From Armatimonadota bacterium (lineage in GTDB: Bacteria > Armatimonadota > Fimbriimonadia > Fimbriimonadales > Fimbriimonadaceae), in the NCBI GenBank assembly GCA_029781035.1, contig JAKOXK010000030.1, positions 62,001 to 126,000 of the forward strand: 64,000 nucleotides of DNA, read 5' to 3'. Position 1 is the stretch's first letter; every line of letters begins with the position of its first letter. Made by a program: the position numbers and the translations under genes. The notes beneath the pieces are model-generated. The model was not told the DNA's origin, made no database searches, and was given only the letters and a program-made list of their open reading frames with translations. This document shows, piece after piece, positions 1 through 8,384 of the stretch.

Positions 1-1257
1 GAGCTGAGCGACATCTTTGAGGGCTATCGAAGGGCGGGACTCGAGCCGATTCCTCTGATCGAGAGCCTCGGACACATGGACTGGCTTCTAGATGGCGCGT
101 TCAATGCGCTAGCTATCGATCCCCAGACGCCTTATATCCTCGATGCTCGGCGCGGGCAGGCACGAGAGCTTCTGGCTCGTGTTTGGAAGGAGGCCATCGA
201 CTTGCTGCACCCGTCGGCAGTCCACTTTGGCTTGGACGAGACCGACAAGCGGGGAATGAAAGACGATCCGACTCTGGCCACGCGCCTTTGGGACTGGCAG
301 GTGCCCAATCTGGTTGGACTGGCACAAGCCTCTCGGGTGACACCCATGGTCTGGGGCGACATGATCCTCAGTCCGGGCCAGGCACCTGACGCCACCCATG
401 CGGCAAACGTTGCCGATGCCGCCCACCGGGCGGCGAAACTGCCTCGGGGCACCTTCGTCTGCGACTGGCATTACTTGTCAACGGACGATCCGGACCGGTT
501 CACCTCGCTGTCCCGGTTCAAGAGCCTTGGCCTCGTGCCCATCGCCTCCTCTTGGTGGCAACCACGGAACATTCGTTCGCACACTCTCGCTGCGATCCGG
601 GAGAAGACGGGAACACTGCAGACGACGTGGGCCGGTTATTCCACCGATGAGGCCGCCATGATTCAGTCCCCCGAGCAATTTGCAGCCTATGTCACCGCTG
701 CTGACTTCACCTGGTCTGGGCGCACCGATCCAGTGGCGAAGCTCCCCTACGACCCGCTCGACGTGCTGAGAAAGCTGATGTTTGGCCCTCGGGCCGCGCT
801 GACGGACCTGCCAGGCGCCTGTTGGTCAACGATCGGCTCATCCCGAGTCGACCGGCTTAACGGCGTCCTCTTCAACACAATGGAGCCTCTGGCCCTTAAC
901 ACACCGCTGACGTCAGCTGGGAGTCAGGGTGCGAGTTCTCTGATCCTCAAGCTAGCTACGAAGGCATCGGAGTTGGCTTTGGCCCTGGATTGCGTCTCCT
1001 GGGAGCCGGAAGGAACGCCGGTGGCGGACGTGCAACTTGTGTTCAGCGATGGCACGATTCTCGATCGGGCACTCCGCTATGGAGGCGAGGTGCGGGTTCC
1101 GGAAGACGGCCGACCAGACTTGGAGTGTGAGCGAGCCGGTACTGTCAGCATTCTACGGCTTCCCATCGGCAGCGGGAGGGGGAACCTCGAGGAGATCCGC
1201 ATTCAACCCCTGAGCCGCACGGCTGGACTCCGCGTTCTGGGGGTGTCAACGTTTTGA
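1..1257 (+). CDS. GH20-like glycoside hydrolase, 5' end outside window
   Basis: The frame is open from the first base and stops at 1255-1257, so the N-terminus lies upstream of the window. About 418 residues are visible. The early segment PIPLIESLGHMDW and the HFGLDE motif resemble the strand ends and the Asp-Glu catalytic pair of GH20 beta-N-acetylhexosaminidases, which use substrate-assisted catalysis. The last ~130 residues have no obvious catalytic motif and may form a beta-sandwich. The stop overlaps the TTG start of the next gene, so the two are translationally coupled. A role in amino-sugar release fits the serine hydrolase next door and the MurQ region further on, but substrate and location are inferred. 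Confidence 0.7.
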   Translation, partial: ELSDIFEGYRRAGLEPIPLIESLGHMDWLLDGAFNALAIDPQTPYILDARRGQARELLARVWKEAIDLLHPSAVHFGLDETDKRGMKDDPTLATRLWDWQVPNLVGLAQASRVTPMVWGDMILSPGQAPDATHAANVADAAHRAAKLPRGTFVCDWHYLSTDDPDRFTSLSRFKSLGLVPIASSWWQPRNIRSHTLAAIREKTGTLQTTWAGYSTDEAAMIQSPEQFAAYVTAADFTWSGRTDPVAKLPYDPLDVLRKLMFGPRAALTDLPGACWSTIGSSRVDRLNGVLFNTMEPLALNTPLTSAGSQGASSLILKLATKASELALALDCVSWEPEGTPVADVQLVFSDGTILDRALRYGGEVRVPEDGRPDLECERAGTVSILRLPIGSGRGNLEEIRIQPLSRTAGLRVLGVSTF

Positions 1258-2300
1258 ATCCGGTTGAACTCCTACTTGGCCAACTGGTCGAGGAGCACGT
1301 GTTTCCAGGATGTGCGTTCGCCTTCGGTACGGCGGAGACGTGTGAAACCGGGGCAGTCGGGCGGTTTCGTTACGACCGGGATGCACCTGTAGTGACCGAC
1401 GCGACCCCCTTTGACCTAGCGAGTTTGACCAAAGTCGTGTGCACGACTCCGCTCTGCCATTGGATGTGGACGAACCGTGGCCTTGAGTTCGATTGGCCAG
1501 TCCGTTCGATCCTGCCGCAGTTCCAACACCCTGGGGTGACCGTCGAACACCTGCTTCGGCACCAGTCTGGACTGATGCCTTACTTGTCCGAACCTGAGTT
1601 GTGCCAATGTCACAGCGATGTCGTGGATCAGATCTGTCGGCTCGAACTGACGGATGCACCAGGATCCAGGACCGTCTACAGTTGCCTCGGCTTCATCTTG
1701 CTCCAAGAGATCCTGGAGCGGCTGACCGAAGATCCCCTCGATCGCCTGTACGCCCAACACGTGGCCCAACCGCTCGGCGCTCATGGCCTTTCGTTTCGGG
1801 GCACCTCAGACCTGGACGCCAGTTCACCACCGACCATGGTTCTGGAGCCGTGGAGACATGACAAGCTAGGGAACCCTGAGTTGGGCCACGGGTTTGTCCA
1901 GGGTGTTGTCCACGATCCGCTCGCATTCGTGTCCGGCGGTGTTTCCGGCAACGCCGGTTTGTTTGGCTCAGCCCAAGCCGTGGCTGCTTTCGCTCAGTCG
2001 GTGGTGCGGCACCTCTCAGACTGGAACGATTGGATGCCGGTCGCAGGCTTAGGCCGACGCGGGCTGGGCTGGGACGTCAGGGATCCGTCGGCGTCTTCGG
2101 CTGGACCAGCGTTCCCGCCGGGCTCTTTCGGTCACACGGGCTTCACTGGTACCTCAATCTGGATCGATCCCGTCGCCGGGTTCTTTGCCGTCCTCTTGAC
2201 GAACAGCATCCATCCTGACGGTCCGGTGGAAGCGATCCGAGAATCCCGGGCCCGGTACAACACCGTCGCCCACGAGTGTGTCTGTGGAAAATGTACGTAA
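1254..2300 (+). CDS. Serine hydrolase, class C beta-lactamase/PBP-like
   Basis: The 348-residue protein carries S57-L-T-K60, the SxxK nucleophile motif of the beta-lactamase-related superfamily, then Y142-S-C in the place of the usual Y-x-N, and a C-terminal GHTGFTG segment matching the HTG/KTG box. The family includes D-aminopeptidases, esterases and low-molecular-weight penicillin-binding proteins; which one this is cannot be told. I see no signal peptide at the TTG start, which overlaps the stop of the glycosidase by four bases (TTGA). Coupling to a hexosaminidase suggests cell-wall or muropeptide processing, but that is inference. The Cys in place of Asn in the second motif is unusual. 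Confidence 0.8.
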   Translation: MNPVELLLGQLVEEHVFPGCAFAFGTAETCETGAVGRFRYDRDAPVVTDATPFDLASLTKVVCTTPLCHWMWTNRGLEFDWPVRSILPQFQHPGVTVEHLLRHQSGLMPYLSEPELCQCHSDVVDQICRLELTDAPGSRTVYSCLGFILLQEILERLTEDPLDRLYAQHVAQPLGAHGLSFRGTSDLDASSPPTMVLEPWRHDKLGNPELGHGFVQGVVHDPLAFVSGGVSGNAGLFGSAQAVAAFAQSVVRHLSDWNDWMPVAGLGRRGLGWDVRDPSASSAGPAFPPGSFGHTGFTGTSIWIDPVAGFFAVLLTNSIHPDGPVEAIRESRARYNTVAHECVCGKCT

Positions 2301-2372
2301 AAAGACGTACACAAAGGTCCCTGCCAGGGAGAAAAACTGGGACGGATTTGCGCAAGGCGTGGCATAATGCTC

Positions 2373-2437
2373 AGTGAGGCTTCGGCTCCGCATTTGCTCT
2401 CCCCTTGGCGGTGTTCTGAGGCCTCACTTGTTTTTTA
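2373..2437 (+). terminator. Probable terminator with large structured loop
   Basis: AGTGAGGC at 2373-2380 is exactly complementary to GCCTCACT at 2421-2428 and is followed by TGTTTTTT. The 40-base loop is longer than usual and has pairing potential of its own. It sits between the convergent serine hydrolase and etfA genes and would end plus-strand transcription. A short independent RNA ending at the same T run cannot be excluded. Confidence 0.5.
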
Positions 2438-2449
2438 AAGCAGGCCTGC

Positions 2450-3277
2450 CTAGACTTTCTTAGACATTTCTGGCACTGCGTCGAAGAGGTCGGCCACGAG
2501 CCCCAAGTCAGCGAACTCGAAAATCGGGGCATCCGGATCCTTGTTGATCGCCACAATGCACTTTGAGTCTTTGATTCCTGCCATGTGCTGCGTGGATCCG
2601 CTGATTCCTGCCGCGATATAGAGGTCCGGCGCCACGATCTTGCCGGTCTGGCCCACCTGGAGTTCGTTAGGTGCGATACCGCTGTCGACTGCCGCTCGGG
2701 TCGCGCCGACCGCGCCGCCCAATTTGTCCGCAAGGGCCCCGATCACCTGCTCAAACGTGTCGGAATCACGAAGTGGCCGCCCGCCCGAAACGATCCTCTT
2801 GGCTTGGGTCAGGTCGGGACGACCTCCACTGCGTATCCGTTGGTTGATCCTCTTGGCACGGCCCTCGTTGGAAGGCTCGATTCGCAGAGTCTGGGCCGGT
2901 CCGGGGCCACCAGCAGGGAAATTGCTGGGCCGGAACGTCACGATGACGGGCGTCGTCAACGTCTGCACCGTTGCCACGACAGTTCCGGCTACGATCGGTC
3001 GGTGGAACACGTCTGGGGCCTCGACTTCGATCGCGTCGGTCACCATGGCCGCATCCATCAAGCCCGCGATGCGAGCCAGCAGGTCCTTCGAGCACATCGA
3101 AGACACGCCGGCTATATGGGTGTAACCCTCGGCCGCCGCCCGCACGGCTTCCGCAGCCGAATCCGCGACGCAGTCCGACGCGAGTTCGAGAAGGTCCCAC
3201 TCCATGCCAAGCTGCTGGAAGAACCCCGACGCCAGTTCGGCGTCCGTGGATCCAGAGGCGACCAGCAGTCCTCTCAC
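2450..3277 (-). CDS. etfA: Electron transfer flavoprotein alpha subunit
   Basis: EtfA binds FAD and, with EtfB, passes electrons from acyl-CoA dehydrogenases to the quinone pool. The C-terminal FAD-binding block GISGSTQHMAGI begins near residue 224 and is followed by VAINKDPDAPIFEFADLG, both diagnostic. At 275 residues it is shorter than many EtfA proteins (about 310-325), the loss being in the N-terminal domain. The start is GTG, overlapping the etfB stop by four bases (GTGA), so EtfB and EtfA are coupled. The FadN-like gene upstream and the acyl-CoA dehydrogenase at 12.4 kb give it a plausible beta-oxidation context. Confidence 0.93.
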   Translation of the reverse strand: MRGLLVASGSTDAELASGFFQQLGMEWDLLELASDCVADSAAEAVRAAAEGYTHIAGVSSMCSKDLLARIAGLMDAAMVTDAIEVEAPDVFHRPIVAGTVVATVQTLTTPVIVTFRPSNFPAGGPGPAQTLRIEPSNEGRAKRINQRIRSGGRPDLTQAKRIVSGGRPLRDSDTFEQVIGALADKLGGAVGATRAAVDSGIAPNELQVGQTGKIVAPDLYIAAGISGSTQHMAGIKDSKCIVAINKDPDAPIFEFADLGLVADLFDAVPEMSKKV

Positions 3278-4011
3278 AAGACACCTCGGTCTTTCAGGGC
3301 TGCCAGCAGTTCGTCGACTGACCCGACTCTTCGGCCCGCGGGCCGAGGCGGAGGGGCCGCATACCGAACGATGCGGACCTTCGGCACGGCTCCCGTTGCC
3401 CGAGGCTGTTTGGACAAAGGCTTCGAGCGTGCCTTGATGATGCCGGGAAGGGCGATGTACCGGGGTTCGTTGAGCCGCAGGTCAGTGGTCACCACACAGG
3501 GGAGGGGCATCTCGAGGGTTTCTTCGCCGGTGTCGGTCTCTCGCGAGACTCTGATGGAACCGTTCAAGCGCTCGACTTTGCAGGCAAATGTCGCTTGAGG
3601 CCAATCCAGCTTCGCCGCCAGCATCTGTCCCGCCTGGTTGCAGTCGTCGTCTGTCGCTTGCTTACCCATCAAGACGAGGTCAGAGCCCGACTGGCGCACA
3701 ATGGCTTCAAGTTCAGCGGCCACGACTGAGGAGTCAAGGGGATCGGTGGTTTCGACGAGCACGGCTTCGTCGGCACCGATCGCGAGAGCTTTACGAAGCT
3801 GTTCCTCGCACTCGGGACCGCCAACACTGACGACCGTGACGTGGACTGAAGCGTCCCTTTCCTTCATCCGCACCGCTTCTTCGACGGCGATCTCATCGAA
3901 AGGGTTGACGTCGTATTTGACTCCGGCGACGTCCAAGCCGGTCCCGTCAGCGAGCGGTCTCACCTTCGCATAGGGGTCCACTACCCGCTTTACAGGCACT
4001 AGGATCCTCAT
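3274..4011 (-). CDS. etfB: Electron transfer flavoprotein beta subunit
   Basis: The protein starts MRILVPVKRVVDPYAKVRP and contains NPFDEIAVEEAVRMKE, the usual EtfB N-terminal and AMP-site regions, and later LVLMGKQATDDDCNQ. Its length of 245 residues is normal for the family. EtfB pairs with EtfA as a heterodimer holding FAD and AMP. It is the first gene of the etfBA pair. A 122-base gap separates it from the FadN-like gene upstream, so joint transcription is possible but not shown. No strong Shine-Dalgarno sequence is seen before the ATG. Confidence 0.93.
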   Translation of the reverse strand: MRILVPVKRVVDPYAKVRPLADGTGLDVAGVKYDVNPFDEIAVEEAVRMKERDASVHVTVVSVGGPECEEQLRKALAIGADEAVLVETTDPLDSSVVAAELEAIVRQSGSDLVLMGKQATDDDCNQAGQMLAAKLDWPQATFACKVERLNGSIRVSRETDTGEETLEMPLPCVVTTDLRLNEPRYIALPGIIKARSKPLSKQPRATGAVPKVRIVRYAAPPPRPAGRRVGSVDELLAALKDRGVL

Positions 4012-4133
4012 AAGCTTTGAGAGTACCGGAAGGCGATTGCGCTTCGGGACTGGCGACCGACGGGCTTGAGCTCTGACTGAAGATCGCCCGGCCGAGTTCG
4101 TGCCGATGCTGGTGTCTTGGGCCCGAAGCGGCT

Positions 4134-6287
4134 CTAGTTCTTCAGAGGCTTACCCGTCTCGAGCATGTGCCTGATCCTCAAGACGGTGAGCCCCTCCTTC
4201 AGGAGCACCTGAAACGCGTTGCGCTCACGGGCCAAGGCGTCCTCAAAGCTGGTGGACTTGGCGAGAACCTGCTTGATTTGGTCACCGACGCGGACGTCGT
4301 GTTCCGTCATCTCACCCACCTTTTGAAGTTCGCTGTAAGCTTGCTCGATCATTCCAGTAATCGGCCCGCTGACGTCAGTCCAGCCTGTTTCCGGCTTTGG
4401 CGTAGCTTTAAGGGCCAAGTTCTTGGCTTCCGTGAAGAGCATGTCGGGGTGGTAGACGGTCACGTCCTCGCGCCGGAGAAAGCCATAGCGCCGAGCATCG
4501 TCGGCGTTGGCTGAGACAGTACCGAGGGCCAGCACCTTTGCCGACTCGACGAGTGCTTTCGCACCGGTCGAGTTCCGCTGTCGGATATGAGCGGTGCCAC
4601 CGCCACCAGGGATCAGCCCAACTTTTGCTTCGGGAAGGCCGATCTGGGCTTCTGGTTGGGCCGCCAAGACGCTGCAGGAAGTGGCCATCTCGAATCCGCC
4701 GCCGAGGCAGAAGCCGAAGACCGCGGCGACGCTGGGCAACTTGGAGATGAGAAGACCGAGTTGCTGGAACTTGTTGAGGCCCTTCTCCAGGTCGTCGAAC
4801 CTCTTCTCCGATGCACAACCGAGGAGGAACTGGAGGTCGTATCCGGCAGAGAAGGACTTGGCTTCGCTCGTCAGGACAAACCGGCTGATCTTCCCGTCTT
4901 CGAGAAAAGCGGTCAGTTCATCGACGAGACCGATCGTGAAAACGCCCATCTTGGTGGTCGTGCAGATCGCCTCGACCCCGTCACCCATTTCGCGGATGTT
5001 GAAGTGGTCGTGCTTCGCGATGATCGGAAAGTCTTGGATCGTCCGGTATTGCGGTTCGTGCTTTCGGGCGACGTAGTTGCCAGCACTATCCAGCATCTTG
5101 TCTCCGTCGAAGTACTTTTTGGGTGCCGCGTGGACCATGTCGGCGATCGCGAACGGGCCGGCTTCCCAACCGAAGCCCCACATCATGACCCGGTCGAAGT
5201 CTTCCACACCGTGGCTAATGTCGTTCTTGAGGTACTCGGCGTACTCCAAGGTCAACGGAAGATAGGCGCGCATGAACTCTCCGACCTCGTCTCTGAGGTT
5301 GAGTCCTTCTCGGAGTCTTTCGGCCAGGGGCATCTTGGCGAGAGCGTCGATCGATCCCAGTTGGGGTTCGAGCCTCATCCGGTACCCCAACCCTTGGAGG
5401 TCCAGAGACATCAGCTCCTTGCCTTCGCGACGGTAATAGCCTTGCCCAGCCTTGTCGCCGATCCAACCTTTGTCCCTGAGGTACTTCAGTGATCGCGGAG
5501 GAGCCAAATGCTTCGTGTAGGGATCGTCGGGGCAGCGGGCAAGGAGATTGTTCGCTATGTCCTCCATGATGTCGAGGCCCACAAGGTCGTTCAGGCGGAA
5601 ACTGCCCGACCGGGGCCGTCCCATGAAGGGGCCTGTGATCGCATCGACTTGCTCCACCGTCAGGCCGAGTTTCTCCGCACAGTGGGTGGCGTAGTACATC
5701 GACCACATGCCGAAGCGGTTCGCGATGAAGCCTGGCGTGTCCTTGGCGACGACGACGCGCCGCGCACAGCGGGCTTCAAGGAACGCGGACATGTCTTTGA
5801 CTGTCTGAGCACTGGTCTCGGGGGTCGGTATCAGCTCCAGAAGCTTGAGGTAGCGGGGGGGATTGAAGAAGTGAGTCCCAATGAAGCGACTGCGAAAGTC
5901 CGCGCTGCGGCCCTGAGCCAAGACTGAGATCTCAAGTCCGCTCGTGTTGGTCGAGATGAAGGCATCGGGACGCAGGAGGGGCTCGATCAACGAGAAGAGC
6001 GACTTCTTCGCCTCGGCTTTCTCAACAATGGCCTCGCACACCCAGTCTGCGTCCCGGATCCACTGTGTCTCGCGGTCAATGGATCCGAGGCGCACTGTCT
6101 CGGCGGTGTCAGCCACGTAGAAGTGCGGCGGCCTTGCCTTTTTCGCTCGGTCAAAGGCAGCCTTTACGGCCTCGTCGTTCACATCGAGAAGGCTGACGTC
6201 GAACCCTAGGTTCGCTAGGTGGGCGGCTATCCCACTGCCCATTGTCCCCGCACCTATCACGACCACGTATCGAACGTTCCGATCCAT
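4134..6287 (-). CDS. fadN: 3-hydroxyacyl-CoA dehydrogenase / enoyl-CoA hydratase fusion, FadN type
   Basis: The 717-residue protein begins with a Rossmann motif (GAGTMGSG) of 3-hydroxyacyl-CoA dehydrogenase. The dehydrogenase C-terminal domain follows (GTHFFNPPRYLKLLE, KDTPGFIANR). The C-terminal third is a crotonase-fold region containing FSAGYDLQF and GGGFEMA. This dehydrogenase-first order matches Bacillus FadN and not E. coli FadB, where the hydratase comes first. The enzyme would carry out the hydration and oxidation steps of fatty-acid beta-oxidation. No thiolase gene is present in the window. The promoter region contains a 12-bp inverted repeat (6321-6385). Confidence 0.88.
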   Translation of the reverse strand: MDRNVRYVVVIGAGTMGSGIAAHLANLGFDVSLLDVNDEAVKAAFDRAKKARPPHFYVADTAETVRLGSIDRETQWIRDADWVCEAIVEKAEAKKSLFSLIEPLLRPDAFISTNTSGLEISVLAQGRSADFRSRFIGTHFFNPPRYLKLLELIPTPETSAQTVKDMSAFLEARCARRVVVAKDTPGFIANRFGMWSMYYATHCAEKLGLTVEQVDAITGPFMGRPRSGSFRLNDLVGLDIMEDIANNLLARCPDDPYTKHLAPPRSLKYLRDKGWIGDKAGQGYYRREGKELMSLDLQGLGYRMRLEPQLGSIDALAKMPLAERLREGLNLRDEVGEFMRAYLPLTLEYAEYLKNDISHGVEDFDRVMMWGFGWEAGPFAIADMVHAAPKKYFDGDKMLDSAGNYVARKHEPQYRTIQDFPIIAKHDHFNIREMGDGVEAICTTTKMGVFTIGLVDELTAFLEDGKISRFVLTSEAKSFSAGYDLQFLLGCASEKRFDDLEKGLNKFQQLGLLISKLPSVAAVFGFCLGGGFEMATSCSVLAAQPEAQIGLPEAKVGLIPGGGGTAHIRQRNSTGAKALVESAKVLALGTVSANADDARRYGFLRREDVTVYHPDMLFTEAKNLALKATPKPETGWTDVSGPITGMIEQAYSELQKVGEMTEHDVRVGDQIKQVLAKSTSFEDALARERNAFQVLLKEGLTVLRIRHMLETGKPLKN

Positions 6288-6320
6288 CCCTGTACCTAGC
6301 CCGTGTCGGCCACCTGAAAT

Positions 6321-6385
6321 GCCCCCGTGACCATCGGTGATCTTACCGCCTGCGTGAACCCGAGAGAGTGAACGGTCACGGGGGC
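6321..6385. repeat. Perfect 12-bp inverted repeat in divergent promoter region
   Basis: GCCCCCGTGACC at 6321-6332 and GGTCACGGGGGC at 6374-6385 are exact reverse complements separated by 41 bases. It lies between the divergent fadN-like gene (start 6287) and the secreted protein gene (start 6528). It could be a paired operator or the stem of a leader RNA; the sequence does not decide. Neither arm is followed by a T run, so a terminator is unlikely. Confidence 0.6.
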
Positions 6386-6414
6386 GTGAGCGAGATTGGG
6401 AACGCTAGATCATG

Positions 6415-6521
6415 CGTTGGCGTCAGGCAGAAACAGGAGGACCAACGGGTGCTCCGCCGAGGGCTGTCCGAAAGGCGCCCCGGGTCGTCTGGCGAAAGAC
6501 GAGCACCTCTGGTCCTGGAGG
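6415..6521 (+). promoter_or_regulatory. Structured 5' leader, riboswitch-like
   Basis: Upstream of the ATG at 6528 several helices can be drawn. CGTTGG 6415-6420 pairs with CCAACG 6442-6447. GGTGCTC 6448-6454 pairs with GAGCACC 6501-6507 and encloses two hairpins: GGGC 6461-6464 with GCCC 6477-6480, capped by CC-GAAA-GG, and GTCT 6487-6490 with AGAC 6497-6500. AGGACC 6438-6443 can instead pair with GGTCCT 6511-6516, which abuts the ribosome-binding site TGGAGG 6516-6521 and excludes the first helix. This resembles a three-way junction with a switchable helix. I do not recognise a known class. Confidence 0.45.
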
Positions 6522-6527
6522 ATTTCC

Positions 6528-7700
6528 ATGCGGCAAACTCATTTCGTCGTCGGCGCTCTTCTAGCCTCTCTCACTGCCTTGTCATCAGCCACGACTGTGT
6601 ACGTCATGTCGAGCGGCTACGAACCACAGGACACGGCAGTGGCAGCTGCCCTGACCGGCTATGGCCACAAAGTCGTGCCCGGCGTTCAGTACTGGCAGTT
6701 CGATGGAACCCAAAGTCTGGCTGGGATCGATGTCGTCTACGTTCAGGCCAACTACAACTACAGCTCACCGGACATGCCGGGATCGGGTCAGTCAGCGCTT
6801 GTTTCCTACGTTTCTGAGGGTGGTGGCCTCGTGACGACGGAATGGGTGTATTGGGACATCGCCGCCTATGGGTGGTTCTCCACGTTGGCGACCATTCTGC
6901 CCGGCGAACCCACGACTTCGTATAACAGGAACCCGAGTTACGACTTGGTGCAGGCCAGCCCAGATCCCGTGGTCAACTCGGGCCTGCCCGAATCGTTCTC
7001 GATTCCAGCCGACGACATCGCCGGTTGCGAAACCAACTTGACCACGCGCGCCGGGGCCACTGACTTCTATGACAGCGTCCTGTTCGGCCCTAGGGTCGGC
7101 CTGTGCGGATGGGACTGTGGGACGGGCCGAGTCGCGAGCTTCTCGATGGTGTGTGGCGTGAACATGTTGACCGACGGGTTTGGAGGACGCCTGGTCTCCA
7201 ACACATTGGACTGGGCCTCTCACGGGGCGGGCTCGTTCATGATCCCCGTGGACACGTTGACCGTCAAGTTCGGGCGGTTGAGCAGCGGCAGCGTGGCTGA
7301 CCTCCAAGTGATCGATGGTGTGACCGCCGAGGTCTGCAAGTTCATTGTCCCGAACCAGCAAGTCGCCCCAATCACCGTGGAAGTGGGCGGGACTTCGCCG
7401 GTGACTGTGCCGGTCTCTCTGGTGTTCAGGACGTTCTCGCGAATGTCGGCATCGGGAGCGTTCACCATGACGCAAGACCTGTACGACTTCACCACCTCCT
7501 CGTTCAGTGCGACTGGATCCGTCATTATCCCGATCTCGTCGAACTATGTGTCGATCGCGGTTGCTGGAGACGGTGACTTGGCCCGCTTTCTTGGGCCGAT
7601 GAACGCCGTCAAGGCCCGGTATCGAGTGCGGCAGGTGGGGCCGGCGGCAGCATCGCTTTGGTGCAACGAGATGGATCAAGCGGTCTGGTTCGTCCGATAA
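6528..7700 (+). CDS. Secreted protein with Fimbriimonadales-type C-terminal module
   Basis: The start chosen at 6528 has TGGAGG six bases upstream and opens a signal peptide (MRQTHFVVGALLASLTALSSA). The mature region opens VYVMSSGYEPQDTAVAAALTGYGHKV and includes GLVTTEWVYWD, reminiscent of a glutamine-amidotransferase-like or ThuA-like fold, but no catalytic residues can be assigned. Residues about 242-390 align end to end with the last 150 residues of the FG-GAP protein at 9546-11471. Shared points are a GTSP turn, DLYDF/DLFDF and KARYRV/RARIRV near the end. The module ends WCNEMDQAVWFVR here. The function is unknown; an exported or surface location is inferred from the signal peptide. Confidence 0.75.
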   Translation: MRQTHFVVGALLASLTALSSATTVYVMSSGYEPQDTAVAAALTGYGHKVVPGVQYWQFDGTQSLAGIDVVYVQANYNYSSPDMPGSGQSALVSYVSEGGGLVTTEWVYWDIAAYGWFSTLATILPGEPTTSYNRNPSYDLVQASPDPVVNSGLPESFSIPADDIAGCETNLTTRAGATDFYDSVLFGPRVGLCGWDCGTGRVASFSMVCGVNMLTDGFGGRLVSNTLDWASHGAGSFMIPVDTLTVKFGRLSSGSVADLQVIDGVTAEVCKFIVPNQQVAPITVEVGGTSPVTVPVSLVFRTFSRMSASGAFTMTQDLYDFTTSSFSATGSVIIPISSNYVSIAVAGDGDLARFLGPMNAVKARYRVRQVGPAAASLWCNEMDQAVWFVR

Positions 7701-7716
7701 ACCAGCCTAGAGTGGT

Positions 7717-7746
7717 TTGACAGCCGAAGTTTGCCGAAGCTATACT
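7717..7746 (+). promoter_or_regulatory. Sigma-70-type promoter for infC-rpmI-rplT
   Basis: A perfect -35 TTGACA at 7717-7722 and TATACT at 7741-7746 are 18 bases apart. Transcription would begin near 7753 and give a leader of about 47 bases before infC. The spacer contains a direct repeat, GCCGAAG-TTT-GCCGAAG. This is the best housekeeping promoter match in the window. Confidence 0.75.
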
Positions 7747-7799
7747 GTGACGGCAAAAATGCGGAAAACAGACCTTCGAGGTGACCGACCATAGGGCGC

Positions 7800-8384
7800 A
7801 TGAACATGCGGCGACCCCGCCGCGAACCTCTGCCCGACATCAACGAGCGGTTGCTCCGCTTCGAACAAGTTCGAGTCATTGGGCCCGATGGGGGCCAAAG
7901 GGGGGTCATGTCGAGCAGGGAAGCCCTGAACCAGGCGCGCGAGGAGGGCCTCGACTTGGTACTGGTCGCCGACAAGGCCGACCCGGCCGTTGTCAAGATC
8001 GTCGACTACGGCAAGCACAAGTACGAGCAGTCGAAGCTCAAAAAAGACAAGAAGCCTAAGGGCCAGGACGTCAAGGGGGTAAAGTTATCGCCCAACATCG
8101 GTGAACATGACGTCCAGGTCATCGTCAAGAGGGCGCGGGCGTTTCTCACCGAGGGTGACAAGGTCCGCGTCGTGTGCCGGTTCCGACAACGCGAACTGAG
8201 CCATCCCGAAGTCGGTAGGCGTAAGATCGAAGCCGTGATCGAAGCGGTCGCCGACCTGGGAAGGCCCGACAAAGACCCGACACTCAGCGGTCGCGAAATG
8301 GTGGTCGTCATCAACCCGACCCCGACCGGGAGCAAGAAAGATGGCAAAACTGAAAACAAGCAAGACGGCGGCAAAGAGGTTTAA
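7800..8384 (+). CDS. infC: Translation initiation factor IF-3
   Basis: IF-3 binds the 30S subunit, checks initiator tRNA and start-codon pairing and prevents premature 50S joining. The N-terminal domain is seen in INERLLRFEQVRVIGPDGGQRGVMSSREAL, the lysine-rich linker in HKYEQSKLKKDKKPKG, and the C-terminal domain in IGEHDVQVIVKRARAFLTEGDKVRV. A 25-residue hydrophilic Lys/Asp/Gly tail follows. The start is ATG (7800 or 7806) and not the rare AUU/AUC used for autoregulation in enterobacteria. The last 44 bases also encode the beginning of rpmI. Gene order infC-rpmI-rplT is the common bacterial one. Confidence 0.95.
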   Translation: MNMRRPRREPLPDINERLLRFEQVRVIGPDGGQRGVMSSREALNQAREEGLDLVLVADKADPAVVKIVDYGKHKYEQSKLKKDKKPKGQDVKGVKLSPNIGEHDVQVIVKRARAFLTEGDKVRVVCRFRQRELSHPEVGRRKIEAVIEAVADLGRPDKDPTLSGREMVVVINPTPTGSKKDGKTENKQDGGKEV

